The position numbers were made by a program, and so were the translations under genes. From Gnetum montanum (Eukaryota > Streptophyta > Gnetopsida > Gnetales > Gnetaceae), in the NCBI GenBank assembly GCA_015680685.1, contig MNCI01005856.1:405868-469867 (forward strand): a stretch of DNA of 64,000 nt, given 5' to 3'. Shown here piece by piece: positions 43,270 to 54,806 of this stretch (position 1 is its first letter; each line of letters begins with the position of its first letter). The notes beneath the pieces are model-generated. The model had not been told where the DNA came from and ran no database searches. It saw nothing but the letters and a program-made list of their open reading frames with translations.

Positions 43270-44360
43270 ACACTAAATTTTCATTACATCATCCAACTAT
43301 CTAATCATGTCATTAATAGAATGTGATTTTCTTAGTATTAGCATCTTACCTTGGTTTTAAGTATCTTCACATTTGTCTCATGTTTTGGTTTCTCTACCTA
43401 ACACAACTTGAGGTATTTGGAAATCTTTCTTAATAGGAATTTCTTCATCATCTAGTTGCACATTAAGATGAAAACCATCATTATCATTTAATTTCATTCA
43501 TAGTTTCTCCTATAGTATTAGTTATTTTCTTCTAGATTCTATATGCTCTACTCACTATCTATGGCTTTATTAGCTTTTGCATCAAATTTTTGTAAGGCAT
43601 CTTTTTCATGTAAAATAAAGCATTTAGCTCCAATAACATAAAAGTAACTTATTAAAGGTTTTCTACCAATATAAAGCTCATAAGAAGTTTTTGAGGTAAA
43701 ATTTCTTACCAAAACTCCATTGAATATGTAGTAAGCAATGTCAATTACTTTATCCTAAAATTGATAAGGAACATTTCTCTTATTTAGGATTATTCTTTCC
43801 ATTTCATTTAGAATCCTATTTTTACATTCAGTGACTCCATTTTATTGGGGAGTTTTGGGAGAATAGAATTGATGATGAATTCCATTCACTTTGAAAGTAT
43901 TCTTTAAATTTATCATTTTTGAATTCTTCTCTATTGTTACTTCTGATCATCCTGATTACATAGCCTTTCTCATTCTATAATTGATTACAAATTCTAACAA
44001 AGTGATCATAAGCTTCATCCTTATGATATAAAAAGGAAACCTGGGTAAATAAAGAAAAACCATCTACAATGGTAAGGTAGATCTTTTCTTTTCTAAATTG
44101 AGAGTTTGTGATGGGCCTACCAAGTCCAAATGAAGAATATTTAAAGGATGTGAGGTAGAGATATAATTTTCCTTACCAAATTTTACCCTTGTTTGTTTAC
44201 CTTTTTGGCATGCATTGCATGAGTTCATGATGAAGTCCTTTAGCTTGGATAATTCTCTAACCATGCCTTTGCAGACAAGGGTTTTGAGTATGTTAATGTT
44301 TATATGATCCAATTTCCTATGCAATGCTTGAACATCACCTACATTGTTAATCAAACACTT
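43270..44360 (-). pseudogene. pol: Copia integrase with zinc-binding N-terminus (Cop-E)
   Basis: At 44,064-44,354 an open stretch reads LHRKLDHININILKTLVCKG, KLKDFIMNSCNACQKGKQTR and LNILHLDLVGPSQT, giving HxxxxH (LHRKLDH) and an intact CNAC zinc site and the first catalytic Asp (LDLVGP). Farther on, VIRMIRSNNREEFKND replaces the second Asp (IRSDxGxEF) by Asn. A decayed C-terminus follows toward 43,400. Inactive by substitution and frameshift. Confidence 0.75.
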
Positions 44361-44389
44361 GGTATCATAGTTAGTAGTATCTACTAAAA

Positions 44390-44770
44390 TTGTAATGTAA
44401 ACATTTGATTTTTTGCTACTTTCTATAATAATGTTTCCAAAGTAAGATTCTATTATTTTACATGAGTCTATAAAGAAGGTAACCTCATAATTTGAATCAC
44501 AAAGTTGATTTACACTAAGAAGATTGCATTTGAGACCTTCAACATAGAATACTCCCTTTACATATGTCTAATTCTTACCTATAATAGTGTTGATACCTTT
44601 GATTGGAGCTTTCGCATCACTCCAAAAGTAAAAGTGTCACATTTTTATTCTAAAAATTGTGTAAACTAATATTTTTCTCTCATCATGTCTAAAACATCAC
44701 TATCAATGTACTGAGTGGTTCTTTTAACAGCTAAGAGGGAAACTTGTGCAAACATTCATTTATCATGTTT
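44390..44770 (-). pseudogene. pol: Copia protease region (Cop-E)
   Basis: Minus strand reads KGVFYVEGLKCNLLSVNQLC, then SNYEVTFFIDSCKI and NIIIESSKKSNVYI, matching the C-terminal half of copia protease and the linker to integrase. The catalytic DSG region is decayed (about 44,690-44,740). Confidence 0.65.
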
Positions 44771-44779
44771 TTTCTCCTT

Positions 44780-45750
44780 AGGTATTCAAATTTTCTTTAC
44801 CTTGAAGACATATTTTTTAGGCTACTTTAGATAAGAAAAGGTATAGTATTTTAACCATGAATAATAATAAGACCATATATGCCAAAATGTTTCATAGTAA
44901 AACTACATAATTTTTCTTATTTGGGCTAAATGTTCACACTTGGGTGGATATCTCCATTTTAGTGATATGGTTGTGGGGGTTTCAATATGAGATGGATTTT
45001 TCAAACCTTTTATATCATTTGGATATCTTTCTTATTCCATCATAAGTATTAGGATTTCCTTTTCTTTTGTAAACCTTTCATTGATGAGCTTCATATCTAC
45101 AAGTTTTTTGTTAACATGGTCATATGAAAGCATTAGTTTTTGAGTCTAAGCTCTTAGGTCTAAGTTTTTCTTTTCAAGATCTAAGAATTTCAAATTAAGT
45201 TGAGCTAATTCTAATTCTTTAATATGCAAGGCCTTTTTCATCTTGGTGCATAACTTTTGAAAGGAGATAATTTCATCACAAAGTAAGTCATACATTTCTT
45301 CAATTTTACCTTCAAAATCTTCAATATCAATTTCTATCACATGTAGGAACATAATGGGAAAGGACAGAAGATGCATTTCATATAAAGTATCATGAGTGTC
45401 TTCTTCATTATATTCATCATCCCAATTTGTGAGTAGATTTCTTACTTTCTTTTTTTCTTGAAAGAACTTCCTTTTCTACAACTTGTCAATAATAGGATGT
45501 TCAAAGACCAAATGGTCTCTTTCTCTACGTATCCCACATTCTCTTAGTTTGAGATTTAGTTGTCTAGCTTGAGATGAAATGGAAGTATCTATCCAAGATA
45601 AATTACCATACTTCAAATTTTATACGTTTGAAAAATTCCTACATCTAAGCTTTATAGTATGCGAAGTCAATTCCATTGACCATTGCTGACTTGTCGTAAG
45701 ATGATTCCTTCATAGTTTACTTCAAGTTGTTACACTTACACTAGCATACC
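44780..45750 (-). pseudogene. gag: gag remnant of Cop-E, mainly the acidic coiled-coil tail
   Basis: Open stretch 45,146-45,376 reads EEMYDLLCDEIISFQKLCTK and LELAQLNLKFLDLEKKNLDL, homologous to the Cop-D gag tail at 20,792-21,142. Beyond it, INERFTKEKEI and RYPNDIKG parallel Cop-D's VNERL and RYPHDKN. The N-terminal gag domain between about 45,560 and the primer site is mostly gone. Confidence 0.6.
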
Positions 45751-45753
45751 CAA

Positions 45754-45765
45754 GCTTTAATACCA
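45754..45765 (-). other. Primer binding site, initiator tRNA-Met type (Cop-E)
   Basis: Minus strand reads TGGTATTAAAGC; two changes from TGGTATCAGAGC; two bases from the LTR end. Confidence 0.75.
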
Positions 45766-45767
45766 CT

Positions 45768-46561
45768 TGAAGATCAAGGACTTAGATGAAGTGAATAAGT
45801 TGGAACCTACAATGTCCAACTTTTAATACTACTATTTTTCACGGTTTTCTAATTTGGGTACATCCACACGCAAAGGGTAGAATCCTTGCACACCTATAGA
45901 ATATATTGCTCAAAATGTGATTTTAAGAACACCACAATTTGTACAAGGATTTAATTTTAATAAACACTCATGTCTCAACAAGCTCTAATGCTTCAAGAAT
46001 TATCTCTCTCAAGAAAATCATCCAACCCCTTAAGGCTATTAGACCCTCACATCTCAATAAAGCTCTCAAGCTTTCCATAGAATGGTTTTACTCAAGAAAC
46101 ACATCCAAGTAGTTTAGGCAATTTGACCCTTGGATCTCTATAAGCTCTCAAGCTTTACAAAGGATGTTTTTCCTCAAGAAACACATCCAACCCCTTAGGG
46201 TTTGAATTGGAAATAGAAACAAGGATGAATCGAACTAGCTTTTCAAATTCCTTAATTTAATTCTCAACATAAAAAAAAAGATGAAAGAATTAAGGATATT
46301 GACTACACAAAAATATATATAATTCTTGCTCAACAAATCAAAAGATATAGAAGATGAGAATCCAAGATTCAAAATGATATATTCAATGCTTACTCACATT
46401 TCTTATACTTTTCTCTTGAAATCTAGCATAACGAATTATCAATTCACATTTCTTGATCTTCTTATGATGGAAAATTCATATCTCTTGGTCTTGTAAATAT
46501 CTCAAGAATACATAGAAAAGTTCTTCATTTTCAAGGCTATGACATACCAAAAAATTCAACA
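45768..46561 (-). repeat. 5' LTR of Cop-E
   Basis: Plus strand starts TGAAGATCAAGGACTTAGA. On the minus strand it starts TGTTGAATTTTTTGG. It lacks the AGATGTCT-rich U3 block of the 3' LTR, so a deletion of about 350-400 bp occurred after insertion. Confidence 0.75.
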
Positions 46562-47330
46562 TAGAAAAATAAAATTCTTATTTAGGCCTTTTCTTTGCCC
46601 TTAAGAAATGAAGACATTACTTGTTAGGGGAAAAATTTTATGTGACCTACTAAGATAGTGTCCTACATTTTATTACTACCAACCCTTATGAAAACAACCA
46701 TATGGCAAACTAAAAAATACTTGTCATTGAGTTTGACTTATCCTACCTTCCCCAATACTCCATCAAGGGCTAAGCCATATTGGGCCTTCTTACATTAGCC
46801 CCACTATCAATGTCTTCCACTCTCACCATTTAATCTTAATTAGAAGAACTAAGTGAAATAGAAATCATCCTTCTTTTGACTTCAACGTTGACACATTAGG
46901 ATTTTGATTCATAATTATATTTTAATGAAGCTCATAAAGCTAAAGTTTTTGGTGTTACTATAATTCTTAATCACCAAGGTATGGATCCTATTTATCAAGA
47001 TTATAAGTTCACTTTTCCATGCATTAACAACACAACTAAATATGAGAGTTTTAATTGATATTTTTTCTACTAATCTCATTAGGAATTAATAGGCTTTGTG
47101 TTAATGGTGATTTTCACTTGATCATACACTAAGTTAACAAAAAATACCCTTGTAAGGCTTACCTTCAACCTTATCCTAGCTTAGCTAAAAATTTATTTTC
47201 TCAATCTGATGAGTGCTTACTTATGCATATTCATCATTTAGAAAACATTATTGTTAATGACTTAGCTACTTTTAGTTTACTTGATGATCCCATTTTTCTT
47301 AAAAATTGTTTAACATATTAAACATAATAA
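46562..47330 (+). pseudogene. pol: Ty3/gypsy RT end and RNase H (Gyp-H)
   Basis: Past Cop-E the plus strand reads ILVIEFDLSYLPQYSIKG (family: LLxEFDIxYVxQKSIKGQA), then YFNEAHKAKVFGVTIILN and PCINNTTKYESF, the RNase H counterparts of FDGAxxxxGAGxGVVL and CTNNxAEYEAL. The first catalytic Asp reads Asn (FNEA). A linker with LQPYPSLAKN follows. Non-functional. Confidence 0.7.
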
Positions 47331-47499
47331 TTACCAATAATTCTCATAAACACACAATGTATAGGATTTGTTAATTTCTAATAAGATGAATAATACCAAG
47401 AAATCATACAATACTTACAAACCAGATCAACTCTTGAACATTTATGAACATCATAAAAAACACACTTCATAAATATTATAAGAGTTTTTGTATTATTGA

Positions 47500-48290
47500 A
47501 CTTGGTATATTGTGTTGTATTTTTGCATTAGGTATTCTTCTATGTTGTCTAAGACATGAAGAGGCACAAAACATTTTAGAAAATATTCATTTATGTGTAT
47601 GTGGTGTTCATTTAGGTTTATAGTCTATGGTAGCTCATATTATTTTTCTTGATTATTGATAAACTATGATGTCTAGGGATGCATCTATCATAATTAAGAT
47701 TTATGATACATGTCAACATCATGCTTTTCTTATTTATGTTTCATAACAAGAACTTAGGACTTCCAAAATCATGTGGCCTTTCCAAAAGTTGGGGTTGGAT
47801 CTCATGAACTACATCAATCATTCCTATTTCACTAGTTATCAATTCATCCTAATAGCTACAGAATATTTTACCAAGTGCATTAAAGCTGTTACCTTGAAAT
47901 TTTTGACTTTCAAGTACACATGTCATTTTATCTTAGTTCATATAATTGCCTACTTTGATATTTCCCTCCAGATTATCATTGATAATGGACCCCAATTCAA
48001 GAGCAAAGTTCTTGCCAAGTTTTGTGAGTAGTATCAAATTACCCAATCATTCTTATCTCCATACCACTAGCAATCCAAAGGTCAAGTTGAATTAACATCT
48101 AAATTCCTTATTTGTTTGGTAAAAATCATGCTTGAAAAATCCCAATATAATTGGCATACCTAGTTATTCCATGCTCTTTGGATTTATTAAGCCATATTTA
48201 AAACTCTAACTTTCCAAACCCCTTTCATGATTGGATATGGATTAGAAGCTATGTTATTTCTAAGTTTTGGGGTTGATTTGGATCAAAAAT
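47500..48290 (+). pseudogene. pol: Ty3/gypsy integrase (Gyp-H)
   Basis: A zinc-binding part reads CLRHEEAQNILENIH, VCGVHLG and YDTCQHHAF. The open stretch 47,771-48,031 reads WPFQKLGLDLMNYIN, FILIATEYFTKCIKAV and IIIDNGPQFKSKVL, followed in another frame by SKGQVELTSKFL. The D, D and E catalytic residues (LDLM, DNGPQ, QVEL) are all visible. Stops and at least two frameshifts separate them. This is the last coding part of Gyp-H. Confidence 0.75.
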
Positions 48291-49620
48291 TTTCTAAGTA
48301 TTGGTGTTGACATGAATTCTACATCATTTGTAACCTTGAATAATCTTGATTGCATAATTGATGTGAAACTACATCTTAGCATCAACTTAGATCCTATGGA
48401 GCCCATAATGGTGAATCCTAGAATTCCATGACATCATAGGATTAAAATTTGACACTTTTGGTAGTTTGACCCTTGGACCCCTAATGCTGAAACTTTTCTA
48501 ACTCTAGAGATGATGTTGACACTAGCCTCCAAGAGTATCTCTAGCACTTCCATCACATTTAATATCTCTATTTTGCAAAATTTCATAGGTCTACAGGCTT
48601 TTCAACACCTAAAGGAAATCATTTTTTCTTAGTTCAGAGTCACTTTTGACATCTTGAAAGTTAGAATTTTTAACTTGAAAAATCATTCAAACTTTTTCTA
48701 ACTTTGGTGTTAATACTAGTGTTAGCACCTAGTGAAGCTATATTTTGTCATCCTTGACCATTAGGTTCATTCTCAAACACATTTTCTAGGATTTTTAAGC
48801 TCCTTAGCATCATATTCATAACATTCAACATAACCCTTGAAGGTTACAAGGGGTCCTAAAAACTCAAAATTTCAAATTAGTTAAAATTTAAAGAATTTGA
48901 CTAAGTATGGGTGATATTGATGCTAATGCTAGCATCCTTGGATCTTGTAAAACTCTATCATTGACATGAAAAATTAATGTGCAATCTTATCTCTAGCATT
49001 TTTAGGCTCCTTGTCATCATCTTGGTAACATTCAACATTAGTTTGGAGATCAATTGGGGTCTTCAGAGCACAAATTTTCAACTTGGTCAAGATGATAAAA
49101 AATTGACCAAGTGTTGCTTACACTGATGTTGATACTAGCATTAGCACTTTAGTGATCTACATCTTATTATTCTTAACCTAAACTATCATCATTTGATTGT
49201 AGTCTCAGGCTCCAAGGATTCCTAGACATTCTCTTGGTAGCATTTAGCATTTCTTTGAGCATCAAATAGGGCCTTGAAAGTTTAAAATTTTAACTTGGTC
49301 AAAACTATAGAGATTTGACTAAGTTTTGGTAACACTAACACTTATGTCAACATCACCATTCTTGAGACATACACCATGCTTCTTGCACATTTTAACTTAT
49401 CATTCAACATCATTCCCTATCTTTGCATGCTCCTTGGTAGCATCTTGGCATCATTCAACATTGGTTTGGGTGTCAAAGGAAGTCGTAAGAGGATTGCAAT
49501 AGAATTTGGATGAAATTACCAAAAAATTTCTAAGTGTTGGTGATGTTGACATTACTATGAGCATCAACATTAATGTCAAATTCACATATCTAGCTCACCA
49601 TACTTACAGAACATGAAGGT
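48290..49620 (+). repeat. Tandem array, about seven units of roughly 195-220 bp
   Basis: Units recur near 48,295, 48,490, 48,700, 48,895, 49,090, 49,310 and 49,525. Each has a TTTGACTAAGTGTTGGTGA-like start, then GTTGACACTAGCATTAGCA-like text, then an AGGCTCCTTGGTAGCAT-like block and CATTCAACAT, and ends in GTCCT or GTCTT plus an AAAATTTTAACTTGG-like run. Units are diverged. The array follows the integrase of Gyp-H directly, so it may be its 3' untranslated part or U3. Confidence 0.75.
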
Positions 49621-50600
49621 TAAATTTTACATTTTTGAACTCCAAATCAACCTTGGGTAAACTATAATTGACTTTGAGCTTGGATATAGTAATCCTAAGT
49701 TAAAATTGACATTTATCAACCTATAAATAGGAAATTAAAATATAAATTCCAAGCCAGTTTCATGAGATCAAGTACTTTTGAGATTTTAAGAGATCAAGAG
49801 TGCATACAGTAGATCTTCTAGTGTAACTCATGTGTTCTAGGACCATCATAGCTCCTTTAGACTCTAGCAACCATGCTTATATGGAATCCATGCTAGCCTT
49901 TCAGACTTATAATTTGTCAAGATTTAATGTTAGTCTTTAAAGTTAGAATTTTTTTAGCTTTAGTGTCAATGATGGGAAACTTAGTTAAAATAGCCTCATT
50001 TTAGTTTAACATTGATTTTGGCTTGCTTCTAGGACCTTTGCATCCATATCCTTATCCTTTTTGAGGTTCAATTTCACTTTAAAAACCCATATTTTGGCCT
50101 TCCTAAGAGATGAATAGTTATTTTATTAGATGATAAAGAATTCTATTCTTTAAAAAGGAAAGTTAAACCCTTGTTCCATATCATAGTGTCTTGCATTATA
50201 TCATTTCATGCCATTTTATATATGTTTTACATTTATAAATTATTTATCACTTATAGTGCATTACATCCTTAGATAATTTTTTAGCATTTTATACTTCATC
50301 ATTTTTTTAGCATTTTACACTTAACCATTTTTCAGCATTTAAACCATATGTTTGTATCATTCCCCTATTGTTCCTAGGTTTACTTTCGGTAGGCTAATTC
50401 CACATTCAATTGGAGATTCATGTCTAGTTATGTTATCATCATTGACTTAGAAAATGTTATATCAAGGTAAAAATTGTTTGTAGCTACAAATTGAATACTT
50501 TAACACTTAATTTGTGAAGGTGTTCTTGTGGAGTTTGGAAGAATAATTTTGTAAGTATAACTTTTATTAAATTAAATTATGAAAAAACTTATAACAAAAT
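49621..50600 (+). other. Possible 3' LTR of Gyp-H
   Basis: After the tandem array there is CCTATAAATAGG at 49,720-49,731, then a leader-like stretch (GAGATCAAGAGTGCATACAG). It ends with three TTTTAGCATTTTA-like repeats (50,270-50,345). No second LTR is in the window to prove it. The TATA position after a repeat-filled U3 is suggestive only. Confidence 0.35.
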
Positions 50601-51326
50601 TAAATGAAATTTCATTATTGCATGTCTTTATAAATTGGGATTTGGTGCTTACTTTATTTATCTTGTTCATAACATTTTATTTAAAAAATCAAGAATTTTT
50701 GGTGGATGGAGAAGGAAGCTTTTTCAAAAAAATAACCCTGAAAGAATAAATCTATAGGAATTATATACATTTTATAAAATAACTCATTCAAAAATGAAGT
50801 AACAATTTTATCTTCTTTTACTAAAGGATTTGTTATATTTTCAACTTCTATTCTAGAGAATACATTTTGTTGATTGCTTTAATTTTATGATTGTTCTAAC
50901 AAAAAGTAATAGGTTTTAAAACAATTTTCATCTTCCAATTAGTGTAATTAAACTAACATTCTAAGCATTATAAGACTTATCGTTCATCATACTTGTGCCT
51001 TGGAATGGATTTGAAATATGGGTGAAAATCAAGTTAAGTAGAATTAGGTTAATTGAGTTCATAAATAAAGATTTAAAATTTTTTAGGTATAAAAATATGT
51101 AATTATAATGTAATAAATAAACCTAAGTAGGAAAAAGTAACATGGAAGATCTATTAAATTATAAATAATTAACTTGTAAAAATGAGTAATAATCTTGGTT
51201 AATATGATCTTGTAGTAGAGGTTGTATGATAATTTACATAACCATTATAGCATAAAGAATAAATTGTTATAATTTTAGTTAAGAAATATAATAAGATTAT
51301 TGAGAATGAACTTTATAAAATGGGTG
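50601..51326. other. AT-rich stretch without recognisable gene
   Basis: No coding match in either strand and no clear repeat. Confidence 0.5.
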
Positions 51327-51468
51327 TGTTGCAACCAAAATAATTGAAACATATATACACCATAAGATATATAGTCCAATTAGAACTTTATAACTCATCA
51401 TTACCCAATAGAATCAAATCCATGACTTGGAGCTTCTGAATCAAGAGTTTTGCAATTAGGCTAACTTT
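51327..51468 (-). mobile_element. tRNA-derived SINE, copy 1
   Basis: On the minus strand: TTAGCCTAATTGCAAAACTC (A-box-like), ATGGATTTGATTCTATTGG (B-box-like), GAGTTATAAAGTTCTA, GACTATATATCTTATGG and CAATTATTTTGGTTGCAACA. This matches copies 2 and 3 over about 140 bases. Confidence 0.65.
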
Positions 51469-51853
51469 GTAAAATGATAATAATGGGTGAATGAATAAAA
51501 AATCATACTTAATAGAGTGGTAGTATTAAGAGGTTATTAATCACTATATTATAACAACCCTTTAACTTAGGTTAGAAAGACATTATGTAAAAGTAAAAAT
51601 TGTAACATAAAAAAATGGTAAACAATGTCAAGAAAAATGTTAAAAAAAGAGTAGCCATTTGATTAATATGTGAAAAGGGGTAAATAAAATAAAAAATTTT
51701 ATAAAAGAATAAAAATGACCCCTTGATAAAAGAAACCTACCTTGCTCACTAATCAATAACAACTTACTTGACCCCAATGCCCATGCAAATAGAAATGAAT
51801 TAATATCCAATAATAAAATTAACAATATAGTAAATATAAAATAATATTTATAG
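51469..51853. other. AT-rich spacer between SINE copies
   Basis: An open minus-strand frame (51,640-51,888) is Phe/Ile/Leu-rich and overlaps a SINE; not a convincing gene. Confidence 0.5.
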
Positions 51854-52003
51854 TATTGGAACTCAAAATAATTGAAACATATGTACACCCTAGGATATAT
51901 AGTCCATATAGAACTTTATAACTTAGTACTACCCACTAGAATCAAACCCATAACTTAACTTAGAGTTTTCAAATCAAGAGTCTTACCACTAGGCTAAAAC
52001 CTC
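51854..52003 (-). mobile_element. tRNA-derived SINE, copy 2
   Basis: On the minus strand it reads TTAGCCTAGTGGTAAGACTC, then ATGGGTTTGATTCTAGTGGG, then TAAGTTATAAAGTTCTATAT, then CCTAGGGTGTACATATG and ATTTTGAGTTCCAATA. The A box (TAGCCTAGTGG) fits tRNA genes and the B box (GGTTTGATTC) is one change from GGTTCGATTC. Best copy of the three. Confidence 0.7.
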
Positions 52004-52035
52004 ATTGTTACCATTATTAGAAGTATCTTAATAAT

Positions 52036-52174
52036 GAGGTATTAGCCTAGTGGTATAGGTCTTGGCCTAGTAACTTTAGGTTATAGGTTTAATTTTGCTA
52101 GGTAGAAATGAGTTATAAACTTCTATAAATCTTGGGGTGTATCTATGTTTCACTTATTTTAGGTTTCAACACCC
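52036..52174 (+). mobile_element. tRNA-derived SINE, copy 3 (inverted relative to copy 2)
   Basis: A box TAGCCTAGTGGTA at 52,043, B-box-like GGTTTAATTTTGC at 52,086, then GAGTTATAAACTTCTATAA, TTGGGGTGTATCTATG and AGGTTTCAACACC. It faces copy 2 head to head, 32 bases apart, making a long imperfect palindrome. Confidence 0.7.
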
Positions 52175-53794
52175 CTTACTATTAGAAGTCTTTTATCATT
52201 ATTAAAATAATATTGATTATAGTAAGATATTTATAAATGTATAAAATGGATGTTCAAAAATTATTTTCAAAACATTATACAAAAATAAATTTACAAGTTC
52301 ATATTCCAAAACATAAAATAACCTATTGAAAAGAAAAAATAATCCACACCAAAGAAAGACAAGCACATATAAACTCATGCTAATAAAAGGGTACTAAAAA
52401 GTACAAATAATTAGAGCTAAACATTACAATATAGAAAATACCTAAAATTATAAAACACTAGGGAACTAATAAAATTCTAATTTGAGCATCTTGATAGTTC
52501 TCTATCTTATGTCTACTAATACCTATATCACCTAGGATGTAAAAATATAGGAGAAAGTCAATCCATGTAACTGAGTAGGGAAAGTAAATTGTAGATAATT
52601 AATCAAGCATTTTGCAATTAAATATTAGATATCTAGATGGCCATGCACAGGGGTTGCTACATCTTACAAAAACATTAGTACCAAACTTACAAACCACCAT
52701 TACATAACCAAATAAAAAATAACATATGATCAAATGTCTAAAAAACCATTTCACCACCACCAATTTAAGTTTTGTAGAAATTATCTTCAAACTCTTAGAT
52801 TTAGAATGTTACTTCATTGTACACAATAAGAATTTTCAAACCAAACTAGGTATACCAAGGTGCATAAACTAGTTTAGATGTTTATTTGGCTATAGAGGCC
52901 GTATAGCTTATTAACCAAACTAGTTGAAATTTAAGAGTTTTAGTGGTTGCAACATTTTTATTCTTAGTTCATCAAAAAATCAATATATGCATGAACCTTA
53001 AGAAGAAAAATTCAAATTGAGAAGCACTGTAATAAATTTTCCTACCTAGAAATGATGTGTTGAAAAAAAAAATTCTTATGTGGATGATATGTTCTAGTAT
53101 GGTTCCAATCCTAAATCAATGCATGAGATCAATAGCCACTTCCAAGAAAAATCTAGAAATAAAAACCTAAAAAGAAAAAAATAGAAAACTTATGCAAATT
53201 TGGAGAGGTTACAACTATACTCATAAGGGCATGCTACGGTTTGACTAATGGGTGATACTAGTGGGTGACTAAAGTTCATAAAACACACACAATCCAAAAC
53301 TAAAAATAATATATATATATATTATTTCTAAATAAATACTCTATTTCCAAGATTATTCCTCCAAATATTTCCTAATTACTAATAGGAAAGCTATATAAAA
53401 TTCATACATTATACAAGATCTAAGGTCTAAATTCCAACATAGCTATTTAGAGGACACTATTCTATATCATTATTTTATATTAGATAATATGAAATAACCT
53501 AATCAAGAAGAAAATAAAATATAAAGGAATATCCAACCATATACCAACCAAAGCATATAACATGTTTGATGTAGAGCCCTATGTGCCAGTGACCCATGTA
53601 GTCTCTAATCAACAAGGTATTAGACTAGAAGTAAAATTTTTAATTTTAAAATGCAAATTCATGAGTTTAATGTTGAGTTATAAAGTTGTAATTAGGCTAT
53701 ATATCTTAGAGTTTACCTATATTACAATTATTACCAAACAAATTTTTCCACCTTTAACTTAAGGATGGAAATATAAAACTAGATGTTACAAAGC
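52175..53794. other. Stretch without recognisable gene
   Basis: AT-rich, with a short TA run near 53,310. Open frames at 52,599-52,790 and 53,562-53,762 match nothing known and look like chance. Confidence 0.5.
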
Positions 53795-54634
53795 TGATGA
53801 GTTGCATTGTTAAACCATGTCGATGGAATGCCTTCAATGTGACCCCATTGACATGGTCCCATTAATGTAGGGTTTAACATGTTGACATGTACCGATCAAT
53901 ATGGCTTCTTGTCTCCCCCCTATAAATGTAGGCCTACCCATTGCATTTATGACAATCTTTTAGTAGTTGTAGCAAAGTGCTTGTAGTTTTTCCTTCTAAT
54001 AGTTAGAATATTCTTTGAGTACCCATAGTAGGAGTCAAAGAAGTGTATGGATATTTATTCAAGTAGTGACATACTTGAGCACCTCAGTATGAATGAAAAT
54101 AAATAAGAGCCTTTGTGATCAAACATTGTAGCAATTAGAATAGATTAATTGTTTCTTTATGCATTTTTAATATTTTTAAGTAATTAATTAATATTAATTA
54201 AATAGATAATATAAGTATGACCACTTTGAGCATACGTTTAACACTTAGTAATCCTAGTAGTGCTTAACACTTGGTAGCCTAGTGGTGGTCTATTATGTTC
54301 AAGATGTATACAGAAAGTGGGAACGAATGCTTATGTTAGGATTAGTTAAGTATTAGATAGTTATTAGATTAATTATGTAATTAAATATCTTATTCTTATT
54401 CTTAGGTGACTTAATTCATAAAAATAAAAATAATAAAAATCATATGCCTCAGTTGCAGTTAACCATACACTTGCATTTCACAAGTGGAATTAGGAAGACA
54501 ACAATTGCAATAGTTAGATTCACTCCCTAGAACTAGTGTACCTAGAAACCTAAAGTTTGTGGAATTAAACTAGATCTGTTAGTGAATACTAATGATTCAT
54601 ATTGTTGGGCATAGGATATACTCACTGCTCATCA
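53795..54634 (+). repeat. 5' LTR of element F
   Basis: Starts TGATGAGTTGCATTG, ends GCTCATCA. The U3 (53,805-53,910) repeats CATGTCGAT, ATTGACATG and CATGTTGACATG boxes instead of GATATC. TATAAATG at 53,921. Downstream GTACCCATAGTAGGAGTC matches the LTR at 58,467. Confidence 0.75.
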
Positions 54635-54635
54635 T

Positions 54636-54653
54636 TGGTAGTATTGCTAGGGA
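54636..54653 (+). other. Primer binding site, tRNA-Asp type (element F)
   Basis: TGGTAGTATTGCTAGGGA one base after the LTR end; several C-to-T or G-to-A changes from the tRNA-Asp complement. Confidence 0.65.
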
Positions 54654-54806
54654 CTTTAGCTAGCTATGTATGCTATCTCGGACTTAGTGAAAATTATTTA
54701 ACATTGTTGAAATGAATCTTAAACTAGTAATAATTATTAGTAATAATAATAATATTAAAAGAAAAATATTATTTTTTCCAATATAAAATATTTTCTTCTA
54801 AGAAGG

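Larger units (their letters stand above)
40554..46561 (-). mobile_element. Cop-E: nearly complete Ty1/copia retrotransposon
   Basis: On the minus strand: 5' LTR 45,768-46,561, tRNA-Met primer site, gag remnant, protease, GAG-pre-integrase/integrase, reverse transcriptase, RNase H, purine tract and 3' LTR 40,554-41,745. The order is standard copia. The LTRs differ in length (794 and 1,192 bp) because the 5' copy lacks the U3 block with AGATGTCT boxes. It splits Gyp-H between reverse transcriptase and RNase H. No clear target duplication (ATACA and TAGAA at the ends). Confidence 0.8.

Noticed and set aside
52036-52110. A functional tRNA gene at SINE copy 3
   Set aside because: A and B boxes are present, but the acceptor stem does not pair and the anticodon arm is not evident. 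Three related copies share a non-tRNA body, so it is a SINE.
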